From contig OX337228.1 of the NCBI GenBank assembly GCA_946965045.2, positions 3,224,001 to 3,288,000 on the forward strand: a stretch of DNA of 64,000 nucleotides. Reading direction: 5' to 3'. This document shows positions 19,214 through 28,874 of the stretch, piece by piece (the first letter of the stretch is position 1; each line of letters opens with the position of its first letter). The notes under the pieces were generated by a model, which saw nothing but the letters and a program-made list of their open reading frames with translations, was not told the DNA's origin and searched no databases. This DNA is from Epithemia pelagica. Taxonomy: Eukaryota; Bacillariophyta; Bacillariophyceae; Surirellales; Surirellaceae. Position numbers and translations under genes: made by a program.

Positions 19214-21193
19214 CTATTGAAACGAAGTCGGCTGCATCGCGTCATGAATTTGCTCTATAGTCATACTTTCGCATTCTTTGAGGATAGTATCAGATTCAGT
19301 CAAAGCCCCAAGATACCGCTCGGCACTAAACTGGACCCCTGGTCTTCCTCTTAGTAGAACTGGAGCGCTTAGTCTGAACGCACTATTTGTTGTTGCAACA
19401 ACTCGATGAACAGATGCCATGATCTCATTTCTGCAAAACAACTGCAGCAGCTCACCGGCCATGAATACAACATATCGCGCATGCCATGGTGTGTCTCCAG
19501 TCCCAGTTTTGTCTGTCCAGTCATCTGAATCATGCCCTTGGGACGCCTGTTCTATCACCCAATGTTGTCGAGCCGCTACTTCTGGTCGATACCATTCACC
19601 AGCACCTTCATCGTAAACCTCCAGCCCAGAGACCGATGCAACCGGCACGGCCGTGACAAACGTAGAATCTGTGTGAGCTCCAAAAATCTCTCTGGTATTA
19701 TCGTAGAGATCTTGGGTTTTATTTTTAGCTGCTTGATTGTTGGAGTAGCGGCACAGTCGGTGGGGACTCATACTGACACTCCCCTCAATGAAGGGAAATC
19801 CGGCCGGAAGTGATGCTGCTACAGATTCGCCATCATCGAGAACTTCATTTGCCAACAGAATGGCGGCTTGGGACGCATCGGCTCCAGACAGAGCACCTGT
19901 TTCTCTTGTACTCGCCCCAACAGCTATACGAACAATGTCTTTTCCAACATCGGAAATAATCTTAAATGATTGTTGGAGTGCTTTGCATCCCTCCACCGAG
20001 AGGACCGATTGAGCTTCCTCAGGGAACAAACGACCTTGCCTATCCAACCGCGTCTCTAGAAATTGCATGTCTCCATCGTGGTAACTTGCAAAGCCTACTT
20101 TCGCATGGGGTGAACCCGCTTCTTTCGCGATTGTTTTCATGGGCGGAATTTCAGACGTTCTCAAATCGAGTGGCTTTCCGAAGAAGTCTTCCGCTGTCGA
20201 CCACATTGAAGCGACCGTCTGCGCTTTCTCAAAATTACTCCCACCGTCAGTCAAGTCGACAATCAGACAGCCGTGATTGGCAAGGCCATCCATGACGTGC
20301 ATCAAAATATTTTCTTTTTCAGTGCCATCGGCATCTCTGGATTCACGTGTCAACTCAGAAGCTTTCACTACATGATATCCTCGTTGTTCCGGTATACCTG
20401 CAAAGGCATCCGACTCCGCAACTGCCTCCCGCGGAGTCATTTCTGTCCGTCTTATATTCTCGTCTGCCATTTCTTTCAGGGTATTGATATTTTCATCCGG
20501 AAGATGCATGCCAGCTGATTTTGCTTGCTCCCTTAGTTCACCGTCGGGATCCAAGGCTTGAAGAAGTTCGCCCAATGATAACTCCTTCATCTTAGCAGGT
20601 ACTTGGCGTGCTACAAAGTCAAAACCCCGACCTGGAGCCCACTCGTCCACTGCCTCTTCCCATGAATCATAAAGATTACCTGAAATGGGCAAGCCATCTT
20701 CGTCCAAAAGCCTTATAGAGTCGATATCTGCCCACATACCTTCATCTTCTTCATCACTTGATAGAACCAATTCCAGTCCATTCCGTTTCAGTGCCGCTTT
20801 TACGGCTTCTTTCGCTGTTGCATCCATTGTAAAGATGAGAAAACCTCGTTTAACCTCCATCGAAGCGCCTTGAATGAGAGATGACCTCGCTTCAATTGCT
20901 TCAAACATACGTTTCGACAATGACCCTGTCTGGTAGCTCTGCCCCGATATTCCCAAGTCATAATCGATAACTGTTTTGGGATCGACTTTGGATGACTCGT
21001 CGGTATCCACTGGAAAACTGCGTTCAATCCAGTTCGGTCCACTTCCAACCTCTCCGGTGCCACTGGCCCTCAGTGCGCACGGTAAGTTTGGTCTTCTCTG
21101 CCGTGCTGCGTGCCCAGGGTGTCGGAAGATGAGAGCAAGCGTCTCACAGGGAATCAAAAGAAAGAATAAAAGAAAGAATACGGTGGGCATCAT
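19214..21193 (-). CDS. 2OG-Fe(II) oxygenase-like protein with N-terminal presequence
   Basis: 659 residues, single exon. The N-terminus is a signal peptide (MMPTVFFLLFFLLIPCETLA) followed by LIFRHPG and Arg/Pro-rich residues, compatible with plastid targeting with L at +1. Residues about 90-260 form an unrecognised acidic N-terminal region. From about 295 the chain matches the isopenicillin-N-synthase-like 2OG oxygenase fold: GCLIVDLTDGG, SPHRLCRYSN, then the iron ligands H507 and D509 (FGAHTDSTF), H596 (SVHRVV), and the oxoglutarate-binding R607/S609 (RLSAP). All key residues are present, so it is probably active, oxidising an unknown substrate with 2-oxoglutarate and O2. It is longer than typical members (300-400 residues) because of the N-terminal region. 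Confidence 0.82.
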   Translation of the reverse strand: MMPTVFFLLFFLLIPCETLALIFRHPGHAARQRRPNLPCALRASGTGEVGSGPNWIERSFPVDTDESSKVDPKTVIDYDLGISGQSYQTGSLSKRMFEAIEARSSLIQGASMEVKRGFLIFTMDATAKEAVKAALKRNGLELVLSSDEEDEGMWADIDSIRLLDEDGLPISGNLYDSWEEAVDEWAPGRGFDFVARQVPAKMKELSLGELLQALDPDGELREQAKSAGMHLPDENINTLKEMADENIRRTEMTPREAVAESDAFAGIPEQRGYHVVKASELTRESRDADGTEKENILMHVMDGLANHGCLIVDLTDGGSNFEKAQTVASMWSTAEDFFGKPLDLRTSEIPPMKTIAKEAGSPHAKVGFASYHDGDMQFLETRLDRQGRLFPEEAQSVLSVEGCKALQQSFKIISDVGKDIVRIAVGASTRETGALSGADASQAAILLANEVLDDGESVAASLPAGFPFIEGSVSMSPHRLCRYSNNQAAKNKTQDLYDNTREIFGAHTDSTFVTAVPVASVSGLEVYDEGAGEWYRPEVAARQHWVIEQASQGHDSDDWTDKTGTGDTPWHARYVVFMAGELLQLFCRNEIMASVHRVVATTNSAFRLSAPVLLRGRPGVQFSAERYLGALTESDTILKECESMTIEQIHDAMQPTSFQ

Positions 21194-21606
21194 ATCGACA
21201 TTTCTTCTGCTACAACCGTCACAGGTCTCAACTCTGTGTCACATGCGAAAAGAAAAAAGATCCATGTGGATCTTGTGGTATGATGGCCATGCCCCCACTA
21301 CTTACGCTCCTCCCCCCCCGCCCGCACAGAACGCGTGCCCTCTGTCGGCCGGCATACTTGCACTCGCTGTCGTGCAATGCGAGCCGTCCATCTCGCTCCA
21401 TCTTCCATCCGCGCCACAAATGAACATGACATCATCGTCCCAAAACATCCCGTTCCATGTTCCATTACCACGTTCTCTTTTCAGGCAATAGAGATTTCCC
21501 TCTTTGTGCTATCTGATCTCGCCATCATATTATATTCTGTTCAGGATCGACCCCTTCACAGAGAACAATGCCTCTACCTCGCTGTAGAATACAACGAAAG
21601 ACCTCG
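21194..21606. other. Divergent promoter region
   Basis: 413 bp between two genes reading away from each other. It includes pyrimidine and poly-C stretches (around 21308-21320). No defined regulatory site is recognised. Confidence 0.4.
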
Positions 21607-22838
21607 ATGACAATCAAAGCCATTCTTGTTGCCTTGGTGTTTGATCATCAGCAATGTTTCGTCTCTGGAGACTATTATAGCAACAAGCCAACAATATCGC
21701 GTGGTGGTGTCCACCGCCTCATCATGAGTGACGGTTTATTCAGATATCGCGGAGGTCGTCAAATTCTTGGAAGCGCAAATAGCGAGCGATACGACCCGCA
21801 GGAGGACGACAATCACATGACGGACGAAATGGACGAATATGACGACTCCGATGATGATGACGATTACTATGAGGTGCAACAGCAATATGAAGCAAACCAG
21901 AAGCGAAAAGGCTCGATTCTTTCGTCTCCATTTCTTGATCATTTTCAAGAAGAAGTTCATGGCCTTGTGAGCGACTATCGTAGCGACGTTCGCAAGACCT
22001 TTCGCGAATTAAGGGAAAGTATTTCCCATGTCGACTCGTCCATGAAAAACCAAGTCGATGACACCGACGTCGATGACAGAATTCACCCCACTCCGATGAG
22101 CTCCCCGGCCTCTCATCAAGCAGACACATCCACACTCGAAAGTGAAAGTTTGATGAATAAGAAAAAAATGCGACCAGGCGGCAAATCACAGGATCAATAC
22201 CCAAACGATTCTCCTGAGGTACAAAATGATTTGCCGTCCACATACACTTCACAAAAAAGTGATCAGGTACATAGAGAGGAACATACTCCCAAAAGAAGTG
22301 CGACAGACGCAAATACGCAAACTCCACCACGGCGACGAAGACGCAAACGGACGAAGACTTCAAAGATTCAAAATACTTCCACACAGGACGACAGATTCGT
22401 CTTAGCACCGGATGAAATTATGTATGCTCAAAGATATGACGACAGAGACTCTTCCTCCTTTCTCGGCGTGAGGAATAAGAAAGTAGGAGTAGCCTGGAAG
22501 TCACTTGCGACGCCAGGTTCTTTGGTCGCAATTGTGTTGCTTATCAATCTTGCATACATCATCATGGAAAAGGTTGGTTTCTCCTAGTAATCATCGATTA
22601 TGAGAGGCCCTAAGATGACGTATCAAAGTGCGCAACAATCAGCGCGCGTCCAGCTTTTGCTTTTTGAGGTGCTTATCCGGATGGCTCAAAGACGGCAACA
22701 CTTGTTGTTGAAGGTAGGAGAACAGCAAATATGTGCCCTCTCCCATCCCTGTATATTGGGAGTTGGGAATTGTGTTCGTTGCATTTGACGAATCGGGGTT
22801 TCCAGTCTCTCCTTTTGGGCTTACGTATGGTAGGTTGA
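21607..22838 (+). CDS. Secretory-pathway single-pass membrane protein, unknown function
   Basis: The ATG at 21607 starts a short signal-like helix (MTIKAILVALVFDHQQCFVSG); the ATG at 21568 is further upstream and less likely. The middle is disordered: an Asp/Tyr acidic run (DDSDDDDDYYE), Ser/Asp stretches and a basic patch (PPRRRRRKRTKT). Near the end is one membrane helix (GSLVAIVLLINLAYIIM). The unspliced frame stops at 22587. I prefer splicing: donor AAG|GTTGGT (intron 22573-22668) joins MEK to VLIRMAQRRQHLLLK, then donor AAG|GTAGGA (intron 22714-22805) joins to SLLLGLRMVG and TGA at 22838. This gives a plausible amphipathic tail, but the junctions are unconfirmed. The gene ends 19 bp from the convergent RPC9 stop. 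Confidence 0.55.
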
Positions 22839-22857
22839 CCGCTTCTAACACTATCAA

Positions 22858-23316
22858 TTAGTCAGCATCTTGCCTGTCGTCTGTTTCCTCTGTAGATCCT
22901 CTCTTGCGATAAGTCGAAATGGCTTCCAAAAGCTCAGATTGCTGTTTCTCTGGCATCCTGCTGTGTAGGTCTTCAATGAGAAGGTGGATTTCAACAGGTT
23001 CTGTTGGCATAAAATTAAGAATTTGAACAGCTTCGCTTTCCGTAAGCCCAAATCCAGTAGATTTATGGGAATCAACTGAAAACATGTGTTTCTTTTGGCT
23101 TTGGAGCATTCGCTTGAGATCATCGTACTTGGTTCCATCCAGCTTGGAACAAGGCGTGGACTTTAGGTAGTTGGCCACTTCGCTCTCCACCCAATCGCGG
23201 TGTTGGAACATTTTCTTTGAGCCACTCTTCTTGCGCTTCTTCAATCGGCTCTGAAGGATACGAATCACCTCAACATTGCTGATCAAGGTACAGTCTTCGT
23301 CCGACGAACTCATCAT
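22858..23316 (-). CDS. RNA polymerase III subunit RPC9 (Rpb4/CRCP-like)
   Basis: 152 residues, single exon. The C-terminal half carries the HRDC-like fold of the Rpb4/RPC9 family: LTESEAVQILNFMPTEPVEI, HLLIEDLHSRM, then KQQSELLEAI, close to the usual L-T-x-x-E-x-x-Q-x-L-N-x-x-P pattern. The N-terminal part (NVEVIRILQSRLKKRKK, VESEVANYLKSTPC) fits the tip-associated helices. RPC9 pairs with RPC8 in the Pol III stalk, which opens promoters and binds initiation factors. It is shorter and closer to RPC9 than to Pol II Rpb4, but a definite split needs alignment. Confidence 0.82.
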   Translation of the reverse strand: MMSSSDEDCTLISNVEVIRILQSRLKKRKKSGSKKMFQHRDWVESEVANYLKSTPCSKLDGTKYDDLKRMLQSQKKHMFSVDSHKSTGFGLTESEAVQILNFMPTEPVEIHLLIEDLHSRMPEKQQSELLEAISTYRKRGSTEETDDRQDAD

Positions 23317-23374
23317 GTTTTTTTGTTGTGTCTTGCGTCTTGTGCGTCCACAAAAGCGATGCGGAGAGAAAAAC

Positions 23375-23447
23375 TACTCCTAGGACAATCTGTAAGAAAA
23401 ATACTCCTAGCAAACATGCTAGGAGAGGTGTAACCTTAGTAGGAGTA
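23375..23447. repeat. Cluster of three TACTCCTA/TAGGAGTA octamers with small hairpin
   Basis: Octamers at 23375-23382, 23402-23409 and, inverted, 23440-23447, in the promoter-side gap upstream of RPC9. The second begins a hairpin: CTCCTAGC, a short loop, then GCTAGGAG. The same octamer recurs in many gaps of this window. Confidence 0.6.
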
Positions 23448-23608
23448 GCAACTTTCGGACTCAATCTATTCTGAAGAGCGGAACAAAATGTGGCACCTCC
23501 AAAGAAATAGATGTTGTTCCTTGTTCGATTGGCTAAGTTTCAAATGTCCGGATAAAGATGATGTTTGAATTGTTCATCTTGTTTAATTTATTTGTACCAA
23601 CCCTTTGA

Positions 23609-23701
23609 ATCAGCTGAAGCGAATACTTTATACTTGCATGAGTCCAACAATCGAAATCAGCTGAAGCGAATACTTTATACTTGCATGAGTCCAACAACCG
23701 A
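23609..23701. repeat. Two-copy 47-bp direct tandem repeat
   Basis: Unit 1 begins at 23609 and unit 2 at 23656; the shared core includes CAGCTGAAGCGAATACTTTA and runs through GAGTCCAACAA. The copies differ at about two positions. It lies just past the stop of the antiporter gene, so probably in its 3' UTR. Confidence 0.85.
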
Positions 23702-23716
23702 ATACATGCCATGGTA

Positions 23717-26225
23717 TCATACAGGGGGGAGAGAATCGTCCGTGTTCGAAAATTCAGCGCTCGTCTCCTGTTGAGCAACAGGGGGGCGTTTCGAAAGTCC
23801 TCCTTTTTCACTTGTAGTTTCTGAATCTGCATCTTCCTCTGTAATCCTCGTGAGCGGAGCTCCTTGACGAACGAGTCCCTGCAACATTGTTGTCACATCA
23901 TCTGTGCTTGGTTGAATGCTGAGGCTATCATGTTGGTTTTCCAAACCGATCATGTCTCCACTGTAAGCACCCCGAAGGTTCTTCAATGTCGCGGAAGACA
24001 GACGTACATCGTAAGTTTCATTATTGACGGTGATTTCTGCTCGATGTCCTCTTGGCTGTGGACCAAAGACAGAAAGAGAGCTTTGCTTGCCTTGACGGCC
24101 AACTTTAGACCCGCTGGAGCTAAAAAAGTCGTCTTGTTTCTTTGAGTCCCCAGCTGTTTCTCCAAAAAGACCACCCCCAACAACCGGGGTACTTCTCATC
24201 TTTTGTCGGCGTCTTCTTGGACATGCAACGGGTGCTTCTGTAGTAGAGGGAACAGTTTCTTCCATTCCCTCCAAGATTTCTCTAACGGACTTTTGTCGCG
24301 TTGCCAGCACTTGAACAGACTGTCTTCTATTCAACTCCTCTGAGGCTTCCTTCAAAAGCGAGGCCTCAAGCGATAAATGCCGCTGCTTCTCATTACCTCC
24401 CTTTTCGTGGGTCGACTCGACTATTTCTTCAACGACCCCAGGGTACCAACGCTGTACTTTCACTCGAGCTGAATCTTGGTTGATTGCCTTCTCGAGTGCC
24501 ACCTTGATATCTTCCATTCTGTTTTGGAGGATATCTTGAGTTGAACCATCTCCTCGTTTTATGGTGTCTTTTGCATAAATCTCATTCACGAGAGTGGTAT
24601 CGATTCCACGTGGATGCCAGGCACGGTGATCGATGATTTCAAGACCAAGCTTGGACAAAGTTGCCATAAGATGGTGCATTAGACCCCATCGGCCTTCAGA
24701 ATGTGACTGAATACAGAGGAACACTGCTGTCTTATTCCGAATGTCTCCAACGAGCTTGTCTTCGCGTTGAGACGGCGTAAGGCCACCCTCATCATGAATG
24801 CTGTCCAAATCATGCTTTCGCTCCATTTCCGCATTGGCGAGAGCTTCCAACTCCGCTGCGGCCTTCTTGTTGTAGTAAGATATCGTAAATCGAAGTAAGA
24901 AGGGAGGGACAATTGTGGAGATTAATACCGCTAGCACGACCGAGGCGTACAAATCCGCATTGATAAGACCCTCACTGACAGAAAACACAGCAATCACAAA
25001 AGCGAATTCTCCCTCGGCAGCCATGGAAAACCCTGTGACCAGACAGTCCCTTAGATGGTAGCCTGTGAAGGCATGTGATTGGGTAAAGTTGGGAACCATG
25101 AAACCAACCGCAAGCTTTCCGGTGAGAGCCAGACAAAAAACAAGTCCTTTCCAGATGACCTGACCCGAGAAGAAATCCTTGATAGGGACTTGAAAACCAA
25201 TCGACGCAGAAAAGAAAATTCGCAGTAGCCACTGCATAGCGCGTTTGAATTGTCTCACAAACTCTGAATGCAAGTCATGAGACGTGCAAAATGCAAGGCC
25301 TGCAACAAACGAACCCATCAGATAGGACGCCTTTGCATAGTACGTTGCAGGCATCATAAATAAGACGATACCAAACATCAACCCTAGCTCAGCTTTGCCG
25401 ATGTGCTCAGGTGCAAGTCGGGGGTGAATATACTTGCGTACCAACGGAGGCACGTGAAAAAGGGCGATGTATCCTCCGATGACCAAGAAGAGAGTTGCTG
25501 ACACAACTGGGATCAATACACTTGCAGCGTCAATCGTACCAGTTAACGATTCAAGTTGCGAAAGAACGATGAGGGCAATCATATCATCGATGACAGCAGC
25601 GGAAATAATCAATTGTCCAACTGGGGTATTCAGCACTCCACCAGATCTCAAAATGCTTAGTGCAACCCCAACTGAAGTTGGACCAAACGTTGCACCAGCT
25701 GCAATAGCTTCTTTGATGTCACCAGTTCCATTGAGCACGATAGCAATTATGATGCCAAATGCAATTGGCAGCACCGATCCAACAAATGCAATCAATAAAC
25801 CTCTTGTCCCTATCAGCTTCAACGAGGAAATGTCAACGTCAATTCCAGCTTCAATAACGAGCAAGACAAGACTGCCGTAGCGAGCCGACCAGTTAGTTCG
25901 ACTGACATTTGAAAATCTTTCTTTCTCCATCATGGACTTACCCTACTTCTCCAAGGAGAACAAACGCTTCAGGGTTCGGTACGTAGTCCGCAAGGGGTGG
26001 TCCTAACAGGATTCCCACAACGATTTCACCGACAAGAGAAGGCATCTTGACAAAGTTAGCAATTTGTCCACCAACGTAGATGCAACAAAAGAAAATGATG
26101 GCATCGTACAAATCTTCGTACTCTATGTGGACTCCAAACTCCGAGTGACCATCATCGTCGTCATGCCCACTCTCGGCGAGCCAACGGGAAAAATGAGATG
26201 CGGCAGCTACCAGATGCGTTGCCAT
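23717..26225 (-). CDS. CPA2-family monovalent cation/proton antiporter, two exons
   Basis: Exons 26225-25942 and 25871-23717 with a 70-nt intron (donor GTAAGT, acceptor TACGGCAG); 812 residues. The join restores LLGEVGLVLLVIEAGID, a hallmark of CPA2 carriers (KefB/KEA-like). About twelve membrane segments follow, with the transport-site aspartates D190-D191 in SAAVIDDMIALIVL and the GATFGPTSVGVAL loop. After the membrane part comes a cytosolic region of about 400 residues holding an ACT-like segment (AVFLCIQSHSEGRWGLMHHL ... LGLEIIDHRAWHP) and a phospho-site-rich tail. It should exchange K+ or Na+ for H+. There is no plastid-type leader; the location is unknown. The KTN/RCK domain common in KefB was not seen. 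Confidence 0.88.
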
Positions 26226-28570
26226 CGTTTATCGTTGTTACGAATGATAACCACCCCCAAGTGAGGACGAACAGCGAAGCGCGAAAGAGCTCGTCAATAA
26301 CGCGAAAAGTGATTGATTCGGAGCAACACAGTCTTATTCGTCGTTGTAAATCTGTTGTCAGGCAAACTTTATGGGAGAAGGTCGGTAGTCAATCGTCCCC
26401 AATCGTTTGTTTGTTGGTTGTTGGTCGTTGGATCAGAGAGCGAAAGAATTTATGCCGTTGTTCTTGCTGCAAAATGGTACAATACTCCCTCTGGAAACCC
26501 TTTGTTGCACCAAAAAAAGGGGAATTACGTCATTTCATGGGCGTATGTCCTATGGTCAAAAAAAATATATAGGCTTATAGCTCTTTTTAGTACGAACATT
26601 TCGGTACCCTCCGACTAGATGTCCGCTTCTTAGCTCGTCTGTTCGGGCAAGACAAACCCAATCTCACAGACAAAAAAATGAATGGAAATTTCACATCCAT
26701 CGGTGGAAAGGCTGGCGTGATGTGACAGTTGGAAGATGGCAGGCGTTCTGCTCAACAAGACTCAAAAAAATAGTGTTCTCAGTGAGTTAACGGGTCACAA
26801 AATCGATGCAGGCAACAAAACGAGGCAAACACCAAAAACGGCATGCTTCGTCCCTGGCCATCTCATCTCATCTTTGTCACTGCACATCCATCATGGTAAG
26901 TTCTGGAATGGCTAATACTTGCATTGGAATGGACAATGTTTAGTTGTAGGCTCTCACTACGTTGCCAGTTGCCAAAGTGTGTCATTTGTTTGTGCCATGT
27001 AACATCCATTTTGGTCGATGCCATGTGGGGCTGCTGGCATCATTTGTAGGATTCTTGTAGGACAAAATAGAGCTATAGACCTCAATTAGGAGTAGGTAGG
27101 ATAAGTGGAGGAAGCCATCCATTTTTCCTCTGCTGTCGCCCAGTTTGGGTCTTTAGTGGATTGTGATGTCGACCTGCTCCTGTTGTTCTTTTTTTGTTGC
27201 CATGAGCATGACTTGTCTTTCCCAGCAGTGCAGGGGACTCTACACTCTATATGCTCCATAACGCAACTAGAAAGAGACGTATTCTAAAATAGGACTGTAT
27301 GTGGTTGCAAAGAGACAAGCCTACGGCAACGGCACGGTGTTGTGGAGGAGGGTCCACTTTTAAACGGACACAAACACTAGAAACAACCACACTTCTCCTA
27401 GAAAAAACAAAGAAAGGATGGGGTAGAGCAAAACACTATCTATGGTCTATATGTCAAATGTCCATGGTGTGCAGATGATGGAGAATGCATTGTGATGGTC
27501 CATGTCCATTATCCATGTCAAAAGGTGCGTAGTGAAAATAATGTGGGTCACAACTTGGGACGACAATCAAGAATGGGGAAGACCAACGGTCAAAGTGCGC
27601 ACGCCTGCTCACAAAATTTCAAAACGGTGATCCAGAAGGCCGGCGTGATCATTTTCATTTTGACCCGAAATTTTCTTCAAAAACGCAAAAAAACCAAAAT
27701 TAAAATGGTTGGTCGCGGAGAGCGGCTGGGGGGCTAAGAAGCGGACACCTAGTCGGAGGGTTATATGTTCGATCTCGTATTCCTGACGACCTGTGATCAA
27801 AAAAGGGACGAATTGGAAGCACCTACTTTCATCCCGTACCGGTTGATCCTTATATGCCTCCTAGGAGAGCGCGAGGGCCAGGACGCTCTATTGGAGTGTC
27901 AAAGGGACCAGAGTTGCCGGCACAATGCTGTGGTCGGGCCATTTTGACCCTCCTCACCATGGTCAATCAGGGCACCTTTTCCTGAGGTGCTTTGACTTCC
28001 GTCGCCAAATATTTTGTACTTTTCGTATAGTAGTGTAGAGGCGCGCATGTCATTCTATATGATCCCCCATATTATTCTAAGATTTTGATACTCCGAATGA
28101 GCCAGCCGTCCTCCTGTAGGGTTTGTACTGGAGTATACGTGAATTTTTAATGCGACTAAAATAAGCAAAAACCAATTGGTGCAACAAAGGGTTTCCAGAG
28201 GGAGTACCAAAGACAGACGGTGTGGCCTGTGCAGTATGAGTTCGTGTCTGAATTGTGTTCTAGGACCTTTCGTTGGAGGTGCACAGCGGTTTTTATCGTC
28301 CATGGTGGTGTTATGCAGTGCAAAATGACCGTAGTGCTCTTCCTACGAAGCTAGAATCACTATAGAGAAAACAGTGGGGGCCTGAAAAGCACGGGCAACT
28401 GAGCGCCAACATATCGATTGATGGAGCTCGTACGCGCGACGCGCGACCGTTGAAAATTGAAAACCGCACCAGAAAAGAAGCGCAAGACAAGGGTTTTATG
28501 TCGTGTCTGTGTCTGTGCACGTTTGTGAATGGGCTCCGAGACCTCCGGAGCTACTAGCAAAGTTTAAGTC
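26226..28570. other. Non-coding repeat zone upstream of the antiporter
   Basis: About 2.3 kb with no frame that looks like a real gene. Base composition shifts often between A-rich and mixed blocks. It holds the two nested inverted repeats listed separately. The promoter of the antiporter must lie at the left end. Confidence 0.6.
26483..28206. repeat. Nested inverted repeats bounding 1.7 kb of non-coding DNA
   Basis: Outer arms 26483-26512 and 28177-28206 are a perfect 30-bp inverted pair (core CCCTCTGGAAACCCTTTG). Inner arms 26594-26634 and 27733-27770 are an imperfect pair sharing ACCCTCCGACTAG and TGTCCGCTTCTTAGC with one substitution and a small indel. The arm-to-arm distance differs on the two sides (about 80 versus 405 bp), so one side has gained or lost sequence. 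This fits a decayed non-autonomous DNA transposon or two nested ones; no transposase and no clear target duplication were found. Confidence 0.65.
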
Positions 28571-28824
28571 CTCCTAGTGTCTAGTCTACCGGTCTCTGTC
28601 CTCATATGAGGACATCATGTCCAAGATATTAAAGCCTGGCAACCTTTACCAAGATATTAAAGCCTGACAACTGGTACTATGACCAAACTAAACCTGAGGA
28701 AAACGATGGTGCCATCCATTTTTCTCTATGCTGCAAAGAATACCATGAACTGAGATGTGCCAAATGTGTCCTCATATGAGGATATGTCCTCATATGAGGA
28801 CAATGGTAGACTAGACACTAGGAG
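28571..28824. mobile_element. MITE-like element with 20-bp perfect terminal inverted repeats
   Basis: Termini at 28571-28590 (CTCCTAGTGTCTAGTCTACC) and 28805-28824 are perfect inverted copies; the element is 254 bp and codes for nothing. Inside each end is a perfect 18-bp palindrome (TGTCCTCATATGAGGACA, at 28597-28614 and 28785-28802), with a third near-copy directly before the right one (28767-28784). A short direct repeat (AAGATATTAAAGCCTG) occurs twice in the left half. No clear target-site duplication is seen. It sits about 50 bp beyond the 3' end of VPS54. Confidence 0.8.
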
Positions 28825-28874
28825 TATGAACAACAGATGCGCCATTAATCATATTAATATCCCTCTTCGTGTCG

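Noticed and set aside
26226..27750. Hidden gene in the long gap upstream of the antiporter
   Set aside because: No frame over about 125 codons and no spliceable set with protein-like composition was found on either strand.
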